A DNA stretch of 64,000 bases from Paraphaeosphaeria minitans (GCA_015832175.1 WJXW01000002.1:2046001-2110000); one strand, 5' to 3'; counted from the stretch's first letter, positions 22,155-34,600 are shown. Numbers and translations are program-made. Notes: generated by a model not told the origin, from the sequence alone.

Positions 22155-23147
22155 ATGGGTGACATCGAAAAGTCCTTCACCTTCCTGCACGACAACATTC
22201 CCCGCTGGCTCGACAATGTGGCCGACATCGAGGAGAAAATCCTTGTCATGCAGAGCGACCTTTCCAAGATGCCCTTTCCACGCTTCGTGCCCTTCAAGAA
22301 GAGATCCGGCTCCGTCGAGTCAATACGGAACCTCAATGCCATCCGAGAAGAGCCCGCCGCCGGAGCCCACCAGAGTGAATCAACTGCACGGAAGCGGAAA
22401 GAGCCGTCACTGCTTTCCGGCAACCAATCCGGCCCCTCCAAGTTGCGCTCGCGGACCATGATTGTTGTCAACTACGACGGCCAGATCCAGACTTGCATTG
22501 AGCAACTCGTGCGTGCCATTGGTACCGGCCGTAACATGCTCCGCAAAGCGAAAATGGCTGCCAAGTTGGACGCCATGGCCGCCATGGCCGGTTCTTCGTC
22601 GGATGACGACGACGACGACGATGATGACGAGAGCAACGTAGTCATGGCAAAGATTGGCTACCGGCATCGCGGACTGTCTTCCATGCGGGCACGCGGCATG
22701 ATGCGCGTGACCGAGGACACCTCAAGCACGTCCGTCGAGCGCTTCGACACCGCCGACAAAGCTTTGGAAGAAGCGCAAGCCCTGTGTGAGAGAGCTGCTC
22801 ATCGATTACTTCGCGAGGGCGACTGTCGGAAAGAGCTCGGTGGCGTCCGTAGGTACTTTGGTGAGGTTGCAGAGCTCGCCAAAACCGAAGTCGCGCAGTA
22901 CGATGCGCAGAAGCTGGTCGCAGACGAGAAGGAACAGCAACAAGTTGTGCGCCAGGGTCCAGAACCCGAAAAGCAGTCATTGATACCGGTGCCCAACGTC
23001 AAGAAGGCGTTGGTACCTCCCATCATCACGCCTCTTATCAGCACCAACAACACCTCCAAGATCATCGACATTGAGATTGACGACGAAGAGGACTCCGACG
23101 ACGGCAGCTTTGTAATGCCCCCCGTACGATTGACCTCTCGGGTCTAG
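22155..23147 (+). CDS. Conserved-looking acidic protein with a SUMO-interacting-like tail (330 aa)
   Basis: Single exon. I chose MGDIEKSFTFLHDNIP as the start; another in-frame ATG lies five codons upstream. The protein has an N-terminal helical region, a poly-Asp run (about nine Asp at residues 154-162, after GSSS), a helical Glu/Ala-rich segment (KALEEAQALCERAAHRLL to EVAELAKTEVAQYDAQK) and a C-terminal IIDIEIDDEEDSDDGSF. The last is a hydrophobic core followed by acidic residues, the classic SUMO-interacting motif pattern. No family is recognised. Length and codon structure support a real gene; function is unknown, probably nuclear by composition. Confidence 0.7.
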   Translation: MGDIEKSFTFLHDNIPRWLDNVADIEEKILVMQSDLSKMPFPRFVPFKKRSGSVESIRNLNAIREEPAAGAHQSESTARKRKEPSLLSGNQSGPSKLRSRTMIVVNYDGQIQTCIEQLVRAIGTGRNMLRKAKMAAKLDAMAAMAGSSSDDDDDDDDDESNVVMAKIGYRHRGLSSMRARGMMRVTEDTSSTSVERFDTADKALEEAQALCERAAHRLLREGDCRKELGGVRRYFGEVAELAKTEVAQYDAQKLVADEKEQQQVVRQGPEPEKQSLIPVPNVKKALVPPIITPLISTNNTSKIIDIEIDDEEDSDDGSFVMPPVRLTSRV

Positions 23148-23796
23148 TCATCGTACTTCGACATGCACCATTTCATCATTTTCATTGTCTGCGTTCAAGC
23201 GATTACTCACTCGCCTTCAAAGGCTGGCTTTACGGAAGGAGCATTGGGATGGGAACAACAACCACGAATTTTACGCGAGACGACACCAACATTGCATCTG
23301 GGACACAATATTTGGCGCAGTACCTTTTGCTTGTGGCATGCCTCGAAGAAAGAAAGAAAAAATCTTCACACTTACCCACACTTTCTTGCCACCTATCGTT
23401 GGATTAGATACCTACATATTGGATTAGGGTCGTGGCCCGGTCTAGGCGTGCTTGCGCTTCGTCGGGCATGGCGACTCATCAATCTTGCCACGTTGTCGTC
23501 ACATTGCTACGGCCGTGACATGGGTACCTATGCCGCAGCCGTGCATTTTGTGGGAAACATGTAAAAGAAATGTAATTACTTCTGTTCGTCCGCACATGTT
23601 TATCGTAGCTTGCTGCTGCTGCTGATATGCATGAATTGACAAGTCCTACCAGAACCCCTGATTATCGTTTCTAAAGTTCGAAACTATGCAAAAGGCCACC
23701 CAACACCAATGCTGACGTAAATGCAAGACGTGATGCTCGTAAAAAAAAGAGAGAGAGAGAGAGAGAAATACATACACCGCGAACGGACATCGTCGC
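23148..23796. other. Intergenic between convergent genes
   Basis: It holds the 3' UTRs of the SIM-tailed gene and the CE3 esterase. A (GA)n run is at 23,749-23,767. A short forward ORF at 23,163-23,564 lacks any motif and is not called. Confidence 0.5.
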
Positions 23797-24772
23797 TCAC
23801 CGCTGCTTCCCCATCAGCTTCTGCACGCTCAACTTCACCAGCTGATCCTTGACCGCCGGAAACAGCTTCCCCGCCATGAAGACATCCCCCTTCTCGTTGG
23901 GATGCTCGCCCTCCCTCGTCATCGTCTTGTAGTCGAACCCAGCATGCAAGTCCACCAGCACAATGGGACTCTGCGCCGTCGTCGTCCTCTTGACCCAGCC
24001 TTCCATGGCGTAGTTGTAGTCGTTGATCCGGTCGGCGACGGCCCGGCCAAAGCGCTCCGGGTCTATGGGAATCAGCTTGGACGCGACCAGCGCGGTCCGC
24101 GGATTCGCGGCGCGCATCTGGCGCACGAGCTTGTCGTACGCGGAGAAGACCTTGGCCGTGGAGATGTTGGCTGCGGCGTCGTTGGTGCCCACGTGCATGA
24201 TGATCATGTCTGGCTTCGCGGCCGAGAGCCATGCGGGTAGCGCGTCGTGGTTTGCGTAGTCGGTTACTTTGGCGCCCGAGTGGCCTTCGTTGTCCTTGTC
24301 GAAGCTGACCGCTTGGCCGTTGAGGGTGCATCCTGCTGCGGGTGTGCCGTGGGAGCCGACGAAGTCGATGTTGTGGATGCCCGAGTCTTGGAGCTTCTTC
24401 CAGAGGTATGCGCGCCAACATGTCTAGGGGGCATGGTCAGCGAGGGGTTCAGCTAGCCGTGGAGTTGTGTAGGAAGACGGGTAGATGCACGTGAAAAGTG
24501 CATTGGTCACGAAGTGCCATTCTGGGTATGGGTTGGGTCAGGTGTATAGGCATCGTCATATCCGTCCGTCTCCCAGCTCTTTTCAAATTGCTCGGGTGGC
24601 AGTGACATGGAACGGTGAAGAGGAAGCTTACAATCTCGATGATAGATGCACCGAAAGGCATCACTTTTACTGTGGTGGCTGCATCGGCACGAGTGTCTAA
24701 TGGAGCAGCAGCTCCTAATGACACAACGCTGAGAAGCCCCAGTGCGGATGTGAGTATTGTGGAGCGAACCAT
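23797..24772 (-). CDS. Secreted SGNH-hydrolase, carbohydrate esterase family 3-like (255 aa)
   Basis: Exons 24772-24632 and 24423-23797, with a 208-bp intron, longer than its neighbours. The N-terminus is a signal peptide (about 1-23, ending LGAAAP). Spliced sequence VMPFGASIIEITCWRAYLW matches the first CE3 block, followed by NIDFVGSHGT, HVGTNDAAANIS (residues 124-135) and GEHPNEKGD near the C-terminus with the predicted catalytic His at about 221. CE3 enzymes deacetylate xylan and related sugars. Block I reads GAS instead of GDS, with the Ser at about residue 43 kept, and the acid three residues before the His is Glu rather than Asp. Activity may therefore differ from typical members. Confidence 0.85.
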
Positions 24773-27345
24773 GATTTCGAGTGTTCGGGCAGGAATATGG
24801 GTGTCGTTGCAAAGAAAACCTCTGTCCCTGTGGGCACAGATGGTTTGGAAAGCTTGATGCGGCGTTCCAACTCGAAGTATTTGGATTGAGGGTATGGTTT
24901 CGAGTTGCGCAAGTCAAGCTTTATACAACAAGGCTGCAGAGCAAAAGGGCAAGTGATACCGCCTTCGTGACCGAACTGGAAGAGGACCAGGAAGCAGTGG
25001 AACGACAAGGGGATTATTGATTAACAGTGGAGACCGCGAGAAGAACGGGGGTTCATGTGGTATAAATGATTCGTATGTGGACATCTTTATACCCATACAG
25101 CACACATATTATATATAACTTCACCCTGGTACCGTTCTGGGGAGATGCTAGCGAACCTTGCAGAGATTGTCAGGAACGGTCCTAGCATTGCGAGAGACAA
25201 CAAGCTAAGGCCGAGGGTCAGTCACAAACGCGACCGGTCGCGACTATGATCGTGAGAAACATGGACAAGGGTTACGTCGAAACGTCAGCGTGTGTCGTCG
25301 AACCCTGCCAGGGCTGTGCTGGGTAACCGAGGGTCGAGCCCAGTCCAGCCTCACACATCATACCATTTAGCAGCACTATCTGTGGCAGAGTGTAGCTACG
25401 GAGAGTATAGCGCACCTCTGTTGAAGCTGCAGAACACAGCGACGAAGTGGAGTGTGAGCATCAGCCTCCCCTGGCCAAACATCCATCTGACCTCGTCTCC
25501 ACACTACAACACATCTTTTAGTTCGTCGCCGTTCCGCGCGCGCCGATGAAATTGAGTCTTTCGGTCCGATGCACATCTGCACGCGCGCAGTGCCAGACTG
25601 GAAGTCAAAATGATGCGCAGGACAAATCTCAAGCGAGAGACATCAATTGTGCGGGGACATGGAGTCGCGTGCAAGGATTGCCGGCGAGTGTCAATCTCCT
25701 AGGTAGTGTGCCATACGAGTAGCGTGCTCAGCTAATCAACGGCCTTAGGTTCGATTAGGCCGTAATCTAGGCCTGTGATTCAATAGATTAGGTAGAGCTT
25801 AGCAGTAGAGACTAGAAAGAAACTCAAATAAGGGAAAAAAGGCTTCACTTGCTCTTAGTTCAGCCGGTATCATTAAAAGCTTGAAAAATGAATAGGTAAT
25901 ATTCATTAGGTAATTTAGGTAAGCGCTGATGAGTTTATGAATCCTACTGGTGAATCACTACTTCTGATGATAACAGCCCTTTATTGATACGATGGAAAAT
26001 AAAAATCACATTACGCTCGAAACCAAACAGGTCCTGGCAAACGAGGCCGACTTGCCTTGTCTCCTCTCGTGCTCCGAGAACTCTATCGAGTGCACATTAA
26101 TGGTTTGTACCTACACGGGCAACGCGACGAAGCGGAAGGTGGCAGCATCAGAAGCACGCGCCCCGTCCAGGTGCGCCATGCTTGACCAACATTGCTGATA
26201 GTCTAGCAGCCTTAGGTAGGTAGGCTTTCTGGTGACATTCTAGAAACTCTCCGCGGTGGCACGGTATGCTGAACTTGGGTCGAGGGGGGTTCGGCCCTGC
26301 GCGCCTCGTCCAAACTGCATCGTGCTTTCCTACCTACCCAGCGCGCCATGTACCTAGGGTCGCAAATCTTCACGCCTCCGTCGTACTCAGTACCTACCGG
26401 ATCAAATCAAAGTCCTATTTTCAGCCTCATCGGGGCTCCCCCCAGCAGTACTAGGCAATCGTGCCCTAACCACCCTCTCGCAAGCCCATGCTCAGCACCT
26501 GGTATCATCACCAGCTACATCCAGAACGATGTCGCATCAACTAGCCCATAACCGACACCGCCCCAACGCCTCGCCCATCGTATGTGCTCAAGTTCGCTCA
26601 CTCACGTCACTTGTGGAAGCCATCGTTCCTGCAGGAAGTGGCACTGGCGCGATAACCAAGCTTTTACAGTACCCATCTTGGACAGGGGATCCATTTGTTT
26701 CGAGCGCTAGGTACCTAGGTAGTCTGTTGAGCCTGCAGCTTCAACCGCGCCCAGCCCCAGCCGGCGATCTTCCACAGAAGAAACCGCTTGTTATTGATAA
26801 CATTGCCTGGCAAGAACTCACTCTACTTACATACCATTTTCCCTCACGACTGCATTCCACGTTGTGTTAGGATGCGGAGCGGAGCGGAGCGGAGCGGAGG
26901 CCGAGGCGGCCAATGTAGGTAGTACCGTAGGTCGGATTTCAGACTGCACATCGCGCGAGGCTTTTTAGCGGAGCTGTCAACATTGCACACACTGAACCTG
27001 ACACAGATGATGCCAGAACCCATTACGGACCGTAAAACATGAAAATGAAGCACTGGAGTACATGCAAAAAGACGAGACGTCCCCATCATTCAGCAAATGA
27101 GATAAAACCCGCCGAAAGCCCACTGCAGTGACCGTATTCCCTAGAATATACTCAAACATGTCAACCCGTTGTTATCTACTTTCCACAACCAGATGAAGAG
27201 GCTGTTCGCATTCCAGTCCTTGCGAAGAGCATTTCTTCGTCCCACACTTCTTAGTTCTTGAAGTTTCCGCCTGCGACTAGTAAGGCATGCTTACTATATT
27301 GAATACCCATACCACAACGGTTGGGGGTCATTGCATAGCCAACAA
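24773..27345. other. 2.6-kb intergenic region with an AT-rich core
   Basis: No gene is supported. Bases 25,680-26,010 are clearly AT-richer than the surroundings, with many TTAGGTAAT-like strings, and could be a decayed element. A GGAGC pentamer run is at 26,874-26,899, and TAGGTAGG tracts occur at about 26,213-26,224 and 26,707-26,722. Confidence 0.5.
26874..26899. repeat. (GGAGC)n microsatellite
   Basis: Five tandem copies of the pentamer. Confidence 0.8.
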
Positions 27346-28492
27346 CTACTCACTAGTGACTGGGTCGATATCACTACTGAGAACTGAATCGGAATCCATG
27401 TCACCGACTTGGACGTGCAATCTGGTGGGAACACCAAATTGGTCGCTTGGACCATCGAACATTTTTGAATGCAGATATTGATCGATGATGTTTGGGGATT
27501 TATCGCCATGCTCATAGCTCAGAGATGCTGGTGATGCGGCTTTGTTTGTAAACTGCGTGTGAAAGGACTCGTATATAGCGAACGGCGTTGACTCCACGCT
27601 TGGGTAGGCCGATCGATTGGTGTGCGAATCGCTGGAAAGGGACTGCTGCACTTCATTGGTGGTCGAGACGGTCGAGAGCGGTGTAGAACGCAGTGGTGAG
27701 GAGATATCTGAAGAAGAGGCCTCATCTGCATGTGTATTAGAGAATGAAGTAGCGACAGATCGGTACACACGCAGCGGCGACACATCGAACCGATAAAATG
27801 TGTACTTGAACAGGGAAAGTGGTGATTTACCCGTGATACCAAGCACTACTCGTTGGTCTTCCTCCTCTGCGGCTTCGCTACTTCCGATTGAGATCATCTC
27901 GGCATTCTCTTCAGCGGTCTCATCGACTGTGTTGCCCACCATTTGCTCAAGTTGAGAATCTTGGGGATGGATTTGCATGTTATACAGCACGTCGTGGTTA
28001 GTTCTGCGGGATGAACGCCGGGTACCTCGTGTGATAACTTTATTGAGCTTACGCTTCTTCCTTTGCGGTTGATCTTCAGCATCGGTATCAGAATCGGACT
28101 CGACACTATGCACCGAGCTGTTGTCTTCAATACCATGTTCTGCTCGACGTTTAGCAGCTTGGGAAGGTCGGATGTATTCGTCCATTGGATGATATCTCTG
28201 ATCGTAGGCAAGATCATTAGACCGAGCGCCTCTCGCGGGTCCTCGTATCAGATAGGATGACCTTGGCTTATTGTCTTCGGCCGTGAAGAAGGTCACTTCA
28301 TCAGGCGTTATGATGTTACCCGCGTCAAGCCCACTGAGCAGACCGCCGCGCTTACGTGTCCGAGGTGGCGAGTTCTCACGCTGCCATGGTGCTTTAGCAG
28401 AGTCATGTTCCTGGCGATGTTCAGCCTACCTCGGAGCTCGTAGCAGTTGCGTCGTCTCGATCTGACTCATAATCGCTCAGTGCTGGGGGCAT
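27346..28492 (-). CDS. Hypothetical nuclear-type protein (365 aa, or 330 aa if a second intron is spliced)
   Basis: Exons 28492-28430 and 28380-27346, with a 49-bp intron (donor GTAGGC, branch-like GCTGAAC). The spliced start reads MPPALSDYESDRDD and joins to RENSPPRTRKRGGLLSG. The protein is Ser- and acid-rich with a basic patch QRKKRKLNKVITRGTRRSSR, a likely nuclear localisation signal, and a Ser-rich C-terminal third. The segment 27,726-27,830 starts with GTAAAT, ends with CTAATACACATGCAG on the minus strand and is 105 nt, so it may be an in-frame intron. I recognise no domain. Confidence 0.6.
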
Positions 28493-29079
28493 GGCGTTGA
28501 AAGCAAGGCGCAGCTGCGTGAGTGAGTGGAGAGAAATCGTGAGTTAGAGGGGTTAACACAATCAAGAGTGAGAGGTGATTCGCAAAGTTGTGTCGCTTAA
28601 AGTATAACGCTCCATTACGGCAAGAACCGCTGGCGCGGGATAGATGGAAGGAACGCGTCGCGTAACGCGGAGTTGATGGAGGAAGGAGCGATGGCCTGCC
28701 GCCGAGCGAAGTTGACCACGCGGTAGAATTCACGAGCGAAGGACTGACACGATCGCCCTGATGTGCGAAAAAGCATTAGAGGGACCGGGTGTGCTCGTAC
28801 GCATCGTTCTGCTTGGCTGTATGTTCCTATGTCCTTCGATCCGCTGCATGTTAAACGAGCAAGCACGCAAGTTTTTCCATACGACTTCTTGTTACAAAGA
28901 CCTCGTGGGCTGCTGGTACTTGAACAAGACCATTTTAGAGATTACCTGTACAGGGAGCCAATGCGCTGCACATAGGTGGAGCAGCCGTCATCACGGGTTG
29001 TGTGCGTCGTGCAAAAGGAAAGGAAAAGATTGTTCTTCATATACACAGCCTGTGTCCTTGCTTCCAGCTCTTGAGCAAC
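28493..29079. other. Intergenic, nothing recognised
   Basis: This contains the upstream region of the nuclear-type gene and the 3' flank of the complex I subunit gene. Forward ORFs here have no motif. Confidence 0.5.
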
Positions 29080-29860
29080 CTACTTTGACCTAATGATCTT
29101 GAGCTTATTCGGGGTGTGCGTGAAGTTGTTGGCGTACGCCTTGGGGACGAATTTCCGTTCATTGGGCTCCTGTACAAAGTACTCGTATCCCTGCTTATTC
29201 GCAAAGTTGATGGCATCATCCTTCGATTTAAACTGTATCCGGTGGCCATTCATAAAATCGGCGGACGACTGCCATCCAATCAACGGATTCTCCCATCGAT
29301 GTCCCTTGGGCAGGACATCCCAGTCCATCAGCCAGTGGTGTGAGTGCCAGTCTCCGGACTGCGTGGCCGTCTTGGCTGGGCGGTAGATGCTACGGTTTAG
29401 TCAGTGTCCGGGCTTGAAGGTATGCTGTAGGGGATATCGCCTACCGCACCGTCCTGGCTTGCAGATCGATGGGAGCACCGGAAAGCACTGCAGCAGCCAC
29501 AACGTCTCCAGGCTCACTGCCGTCCATCACTCGTTTTGGAACGGGGGAGAAGTTCCTGTTGGGCAAGTTAGGTATGCCAGGTCAACTCGTTTCATCGTGC
29601 ACATACGAGGTGCGGTAGTCGATCGCCACGTTGTAGTCCGGCTTGTGTCGCATGGAATCCGCGGCGCTCTCTTGTCTACCCTGAGCCGACTCGGTGAGGG
29701 GCGCGTTCGGTGCTTCGCTGGAGCTGGTCTTGGACGCGACTTCGTTGGAGGCGTCGTTGGAGGCGAATGCGCGGTACTTGGGTGCGATAACCCTCGGCGC
29801 GGAAGGGCGGATGGCAGCAGGCAGGAGCCGCGAGCGAATTGACCGGGGCAGGGCAGACAT
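29080..29860 (-). CDS. NADH:ubiquinone oxidoreductase NDUFS4/18-kDa (AQDQ) subunit, 224 aa
   Basis: Exons 29860-29607, 29555-29445 and 29389-29080 (675 nt), introns of 51 and 55 bp. The N-terminus MSALPRSIRSRLLPAAIRP is basic and Ser/Ala-rich, a mitochondrial presequence. The ETC complex I subunit domain follows: LQARTVRIYRPAKTATQSG, HHWLMDWDVLPKGHRWENPL, GWQSSADFM and FANKQGYEYFVQEP. It ends KLKIIRSK. It is an accessory subunit of the peripheral arm of respiratory complex I. The fungal name is often NUYM; an upstream TTG codon in frame is not used as the start. Confidence 0.93.
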
Positions 29861-30105
29861 GGTGGGCGGGGTGTCGAGCTGGAGGGGTGGAAGCTTGCGG
29901 TGATGTCCACGACGCCGGGGTGCATCCGCCGTCGCCAAGCACTTTTAGCTCGAAGGTGGTTTGAGGTCTCTTACCGACAACCTCCATCGCCTCAGCACGA
30001 CCTCCATCCCCACTCTCCCATCTTGCCAGCCCAGGTGCGTCACCCGAATCGATCCGAACCCGCCGATACGACCCAATTGATGCTAATTGAGGACCAGCCG
30101 ACAAG

Positions 30106-30760
30106 ATGAGCTACATTACGAAGCGCGCGTTGTCCACGCTCATCCCGCCCAAGGTGCGAGCCGCGTAGGCACCGCATGACCGAACATGACACTGACAGCT
30201 TGCTCTAGGTGGCTTCTCCCAATGTATGATACCTCGCAAGCCCTGCTAGCCGCGCCCGTCGACCCCCTATCGCATTCCAACACCGGTCGGACCACTGTAA
30301 ATTTGTTCCGGCAGCGACAGGGAAGGTGTATTGCGCACCGCGCTGTGCACAGGACACATCTGGAGCACATGCTGATGGGTTATACAGGCTATCGGATCAT
30401 CGCCGAATGCTCTGCGCATGCAGAAAGTCGTGAGCTTCTACGAGAAGCTGCCGCGAGGCGCTGCCCCCGAGATCCAGGCAAAGGGTCTTCTGGGTCGCTA
30501 CCAGAAGAGGTACTTTGGCAAGAACGCCTCTGCCATGCGTAGGTGCCCTTGATGCAGACTGCTGTGTCTGCACATAGATGCTGGAGGAATAGAGTGCTAA
30601 CAAGACGCCACAGCCCTCGTCCACGTAATCGGCGCCCTTATCGCCTTTGGCTACGCGCAGAACTACTACTTCCATTTGCGTATGTCTAGTATGCTTGCTT
30701 CTGCCACCACTATCGGACTGACATGTTCTAGGCCACCACAAGAACAACGTGCACCACTAA
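30106..30760 (+). CDS. ATP17: Mitochondrial ATP synthase subunit f (102 aa)
   Basis: Five exons: 30106-30153, 30209-30223, 30388-30538, 30614-30679 and 30732-30760 (309 nt). The protein reads MSYITKRALSTLIPPKVASP, NALRMQKVVSFYEKLPRGAA, GLLGRYQKRYFGKNAS, then a single membrane helix VIGALIAFGYAQNYYFHL and a His-rich end. This is subunit f of the F1Fo ATP synthase membrane sector. The second exon is only 15 nt and encodes VASPN; it is needed to keep the family sequence. The third intron-exon step was placed from the frame requirement and the matched family motif. Confidence 0.92.
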
Positions 30761-31651
30761 GCTGATCGTACACTGCTGGAGCGAACTATGAGCGTGACGG
30801 ATGGCATGTGTAAATATAGAGTGTAGCAGATTCAATCTCAATCGTGGCAAGCATGTGCGTGTCCTGATGCTGGACTTGATTGCGGATGTGTCTTTCTTTC
30901 GACCGTTGCGCAGCAAGAGAGCCGTTTAGCAAGACTGATACCTTAGTATGCGGTGTATGTTCGCAACGAAAGCAGTAGACGTGAAGCAGCACAGGGTGAA
31001 ATGGGCTTGAACACTGCGGCAGCAGGTCCATTAAGAGCCTGGTACGCATTGAGCTGGAGTCGATGGATGCACTTAGAGCACGTGCTGCACTGTGGACCCT
31101 GGGACTACTTCACAGGACAGCTATGCGCATGTGTCAACTGAGATGCAAACGACCCGTACACGAACGCAGACTGGTCCCATGACCGCGGTGAACCTGGAGC
31201 GGACGTGGGGCGTGTGGCCTGGCAAGGCTTCAGCTTCAAAGAGCGCCAAGGCGCTGGCCCTGCAGTGTGGGAACCGTGGACGTAGTGCCTATCATCAACT
31301 GTGCGCTGGCCTATACCTCACCCAAGCATCCCCATCTCCACCGTGATCTGGCCAGACCCCCCCAGGCCCTCTCTCCTCTGGCAATCTCTTCTCTGTACAT
31401 CTTTGGCACGAGATAGCCACGACACTGCGAGCCCGCCGCCCTCTCCCGCAGCCGTAGCTTGAACTCGCCTCGTCACCCACCCCGACCCGCCGCCGCGCAG
31501 CTCTCGGAGCACCGCCGTCGTCGTTTCTGCGGAAGCGCCAACTCACTCCCCGTGGCGACGCTTCACATCTGACACTAGGTGAATACTTCTCGACCTTCGC
31601 CCTTGATCTACATGGACAGCCGGTCGCACGCGCCCGCGCTTGTTCCTACCC
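30761..31651. other. Intergenic, nothing recognised
   Basis: This lies between ATP17 and the large disordered-protein gene. Bases 31,330-31,500 are C-rich, probably 5' leader or promoter of the downstream gene. No motif-bearing ORF is present. Confidence 0.5.
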
Positions 31652-34600
31652 ATGTCTTCTCCTCGTAAAGAGCGCCCTTCTGACAGAGAGCCCCCCGCTG
31701 CCACGACAGACCTACATATTGTTATGGCAGAGCAGATCACCCGCGATGTGGTAAAGGAAGCACAGTCGGTGGGTGGCCCCGCGCCCATCGACGACACTGC
31801 GTCAACTACCAACGACTCCGCCGGCAACGGCGAGGTGCCCTCGGGCCCAAACCCACGCGACTCGAGCCCTTCTGATGAACCAACCACGACGAACGCGACG
31901 AACCCAGCGAAGACTGCCAACGCGGCGCGACCTTCGGTGAGCGCCGATGGAGGCATTGACAACGTGAGTAGGAAAGACTAGCAGTCGCACGTGTACCCTA
32001 ACATGCTTAGGCCTCCGCCGAGACTCCGGATCACCAGGTGATACTGGACATGCCGTCAAACGAGAAGAAGGAACCACTGGTGAACGGTGATGCGAGCGAG
32101 AGCTCCGCAACGGAATCTCAAAATGCACTCGGGGAGGGCAGCGTGGGATCAGACACGGACATCAGTCGTCCAGGAAGCGTAGATCCGGCAAAGCAGCCAG
32201 GCGGACATTTGCGAACTAATTCCTCGGTCAAGAAGCCCGCAGCGTTCAAATCTGTTTCTGTAACAAAGAATTTCCTGGCAAAGTCGGCAGTAGCCGCACC
32301 TGTAGCACGTCCCGGTGACAAAGGTCCCTCGTCGAGCTCGGTAGCCGCATCTACTGTGCAGACTGCCCGACCCCGCCTCGTAGCCAAGTCTGGTGGTAGC
32401 AATGCGCCGCGAACGTTGGGGAAGCTCAATGGCGCAGGATCTGGACCGGACGCCAGCAAAGTGTGGAATAAGAATCAGCCGATCCCGCCTGCGCCGCCGA
32501 AACAGTTCACCGATGAAGAGCTCAAGCAACAGTATGGTATTCATCTGGCAACTCGACTTCAAGCAGACGATGGTGGGAAGGAGGCGAAATGGGCAGACAT
32601 CGATGACGACGAGGACGATTGGGCGCCGGAAACTGTGCAGTGGATGGATGGTACAAAGTCGACCGTTGCGGCGGAAAACCAACCACCACCACCTGACGAC
32701 ACTAAATCTGTGCCGAAAATTGAAGCATCTTTGGCAATTGTAGCTCCAGCTCCAGCTATAATGCCAACGCCAACGCCAGCGCCAACGCCATCATCAAGCA
32801 CACAACGGTCTGGTCTGACTGGTGGGACGAAAACCATTCTGAAACCAGGAGCAAGTGCGCAAGCAAGTGCTGCCAAACCCAAAGGTCAGCTTGAGAAGCC
32901 AACCTTGGTAGCCAAGCCTTCTTCTGCTGCTCCGGTCAAGTCGCCTTGGGCCCAGCTACCTCCAGTCGAAAAAGCGTCTCCCATACAGATGAATTCTCCA
33001 GCACAACAGCCTCCACCCCGTTATTCCAGAGATTCGTATGGCTACGATGATATGACCCCATCGCACGCTCTGGCAAAGGAAATAGCGCCCGACGATTTCA
33101 ACCGTGCCTGGCGAGATGAACGTGGTCACCGGGAGTTATTCAACTCGCATAGTGGCCGCTACGAACCTGTTGGTGAGATGAGGCGCGGCTCTGTGCGAGA
33201 CAATTCATATCGTCAACAACCTTCTGTCCTCCAGCGACCGTTACAAGATGGTCCAGCGGAACCCTCCGCAGCCTTCCAAACCTCGAGGACCAGCGCCGAT
33301 GGACCAGGCTGGGGCAGACGGAGGAATTCTTCGAACGTCAGTGGAGGCAGCGGTCGCCGCATGTCCTTCGATAGGCGGGGCCCCGACCTACCTCCCGTGC
33401 CAATGAACTTGCAACGACGAGATTCGCAATCGATAAACGGGCTCGACGCGGGCGCTTCAGGAGCGCCACAACAAGCGTTGCCTAGTAAGACAGGACCTAC
33501 CGATCAGCCGCCACCGATAGAACCTGCGAACCTGACGCAGATTACGTCGCCAAATGTTGCACACGTACAACCGCTCTCGCCGTTGGAATCTGCAGCCTCA
33601 CACGATGCCGGCACGCCCGGTGCTCCCTCTCAGATCCAGAACCTCGTCGAGGTGCAAGAGCGACTCCTTCATTCCAACATCGAAGCCATCAGGTCACGAA
33701 AACAGAAGGAAAAAGAGCAGGAGGAGAAGGAAGAAGCAGAACGGAAAGAGCGGCTTCGCAAGCGCTTGGAGGCTCTAGGGTTTACGGACGATGCTAAGTC
33801 AAAAGCGAAGGAGCCGTCGCCATCGCGAGCTCCTCAGAAGTCGCCGCAGAAAGGGAAGGCAGTGCCAGCCCCAGTGCAGTCGCCACCCAAGCCCCCTGTG
33901 CCTACCTCAGAAGGTGAGGTGGCTCAATACGGGATGATGAAGGTCCACCAGGCTCAACCAGTCCGAAAACCAGTCTCTACTGAACCAGCGTCAAAGCCCG
34001 GTGCTCCCAAGTCCAGCCCCTCGCCAATGAAAGCGCAGACCGAAGTCCAGCCGCTGCCCTTACTTGCTCAGTCTATCTCGCCTGCGAACGAATATTCTCG
34101 CGAAAGTGATAGCTCCAAGCCTCGACCCGACCATACGCAAACACAGGCGCAGCAGGTAAGACCGGCCGGTGCGACGGATGATAAAGTTGGTCAACCTCCA
34201 CAAGGACCCTGGTCATCGAAGCTTCCTCCACAGCGACCGGTTGGCTGGGGCTCGAGCGGCTCGAGCGTTTGGGGTCCTCCTCAAGCTAGAGATCGAGCTC
34301 TTGGAAACGGTACTTTTGGTCAACAAGTGGCAGCCCCGCCACAGTCGAATGCAGCAACAATCGGGCTTCCTTCTTTGAACAGCATTCCCCCACAGTCTCA
34401 GGCCGCGCCTGTTCCGCCATTCGCGCAACAGAACATGTACCCTCAAGCTGTGCCAGCTCTGACACAGGGTAGCGGAGTCTCTAAACCCGGGCCCATCGCC
34501 CCTCCTCCCGCTGACAAAGGCTGGGGTAACTTCCAAGCACACATTCGCCAGGATGACATTGACATACGTGCGAAAGCTGAGCGGGAGCGCGAACGCGTAG

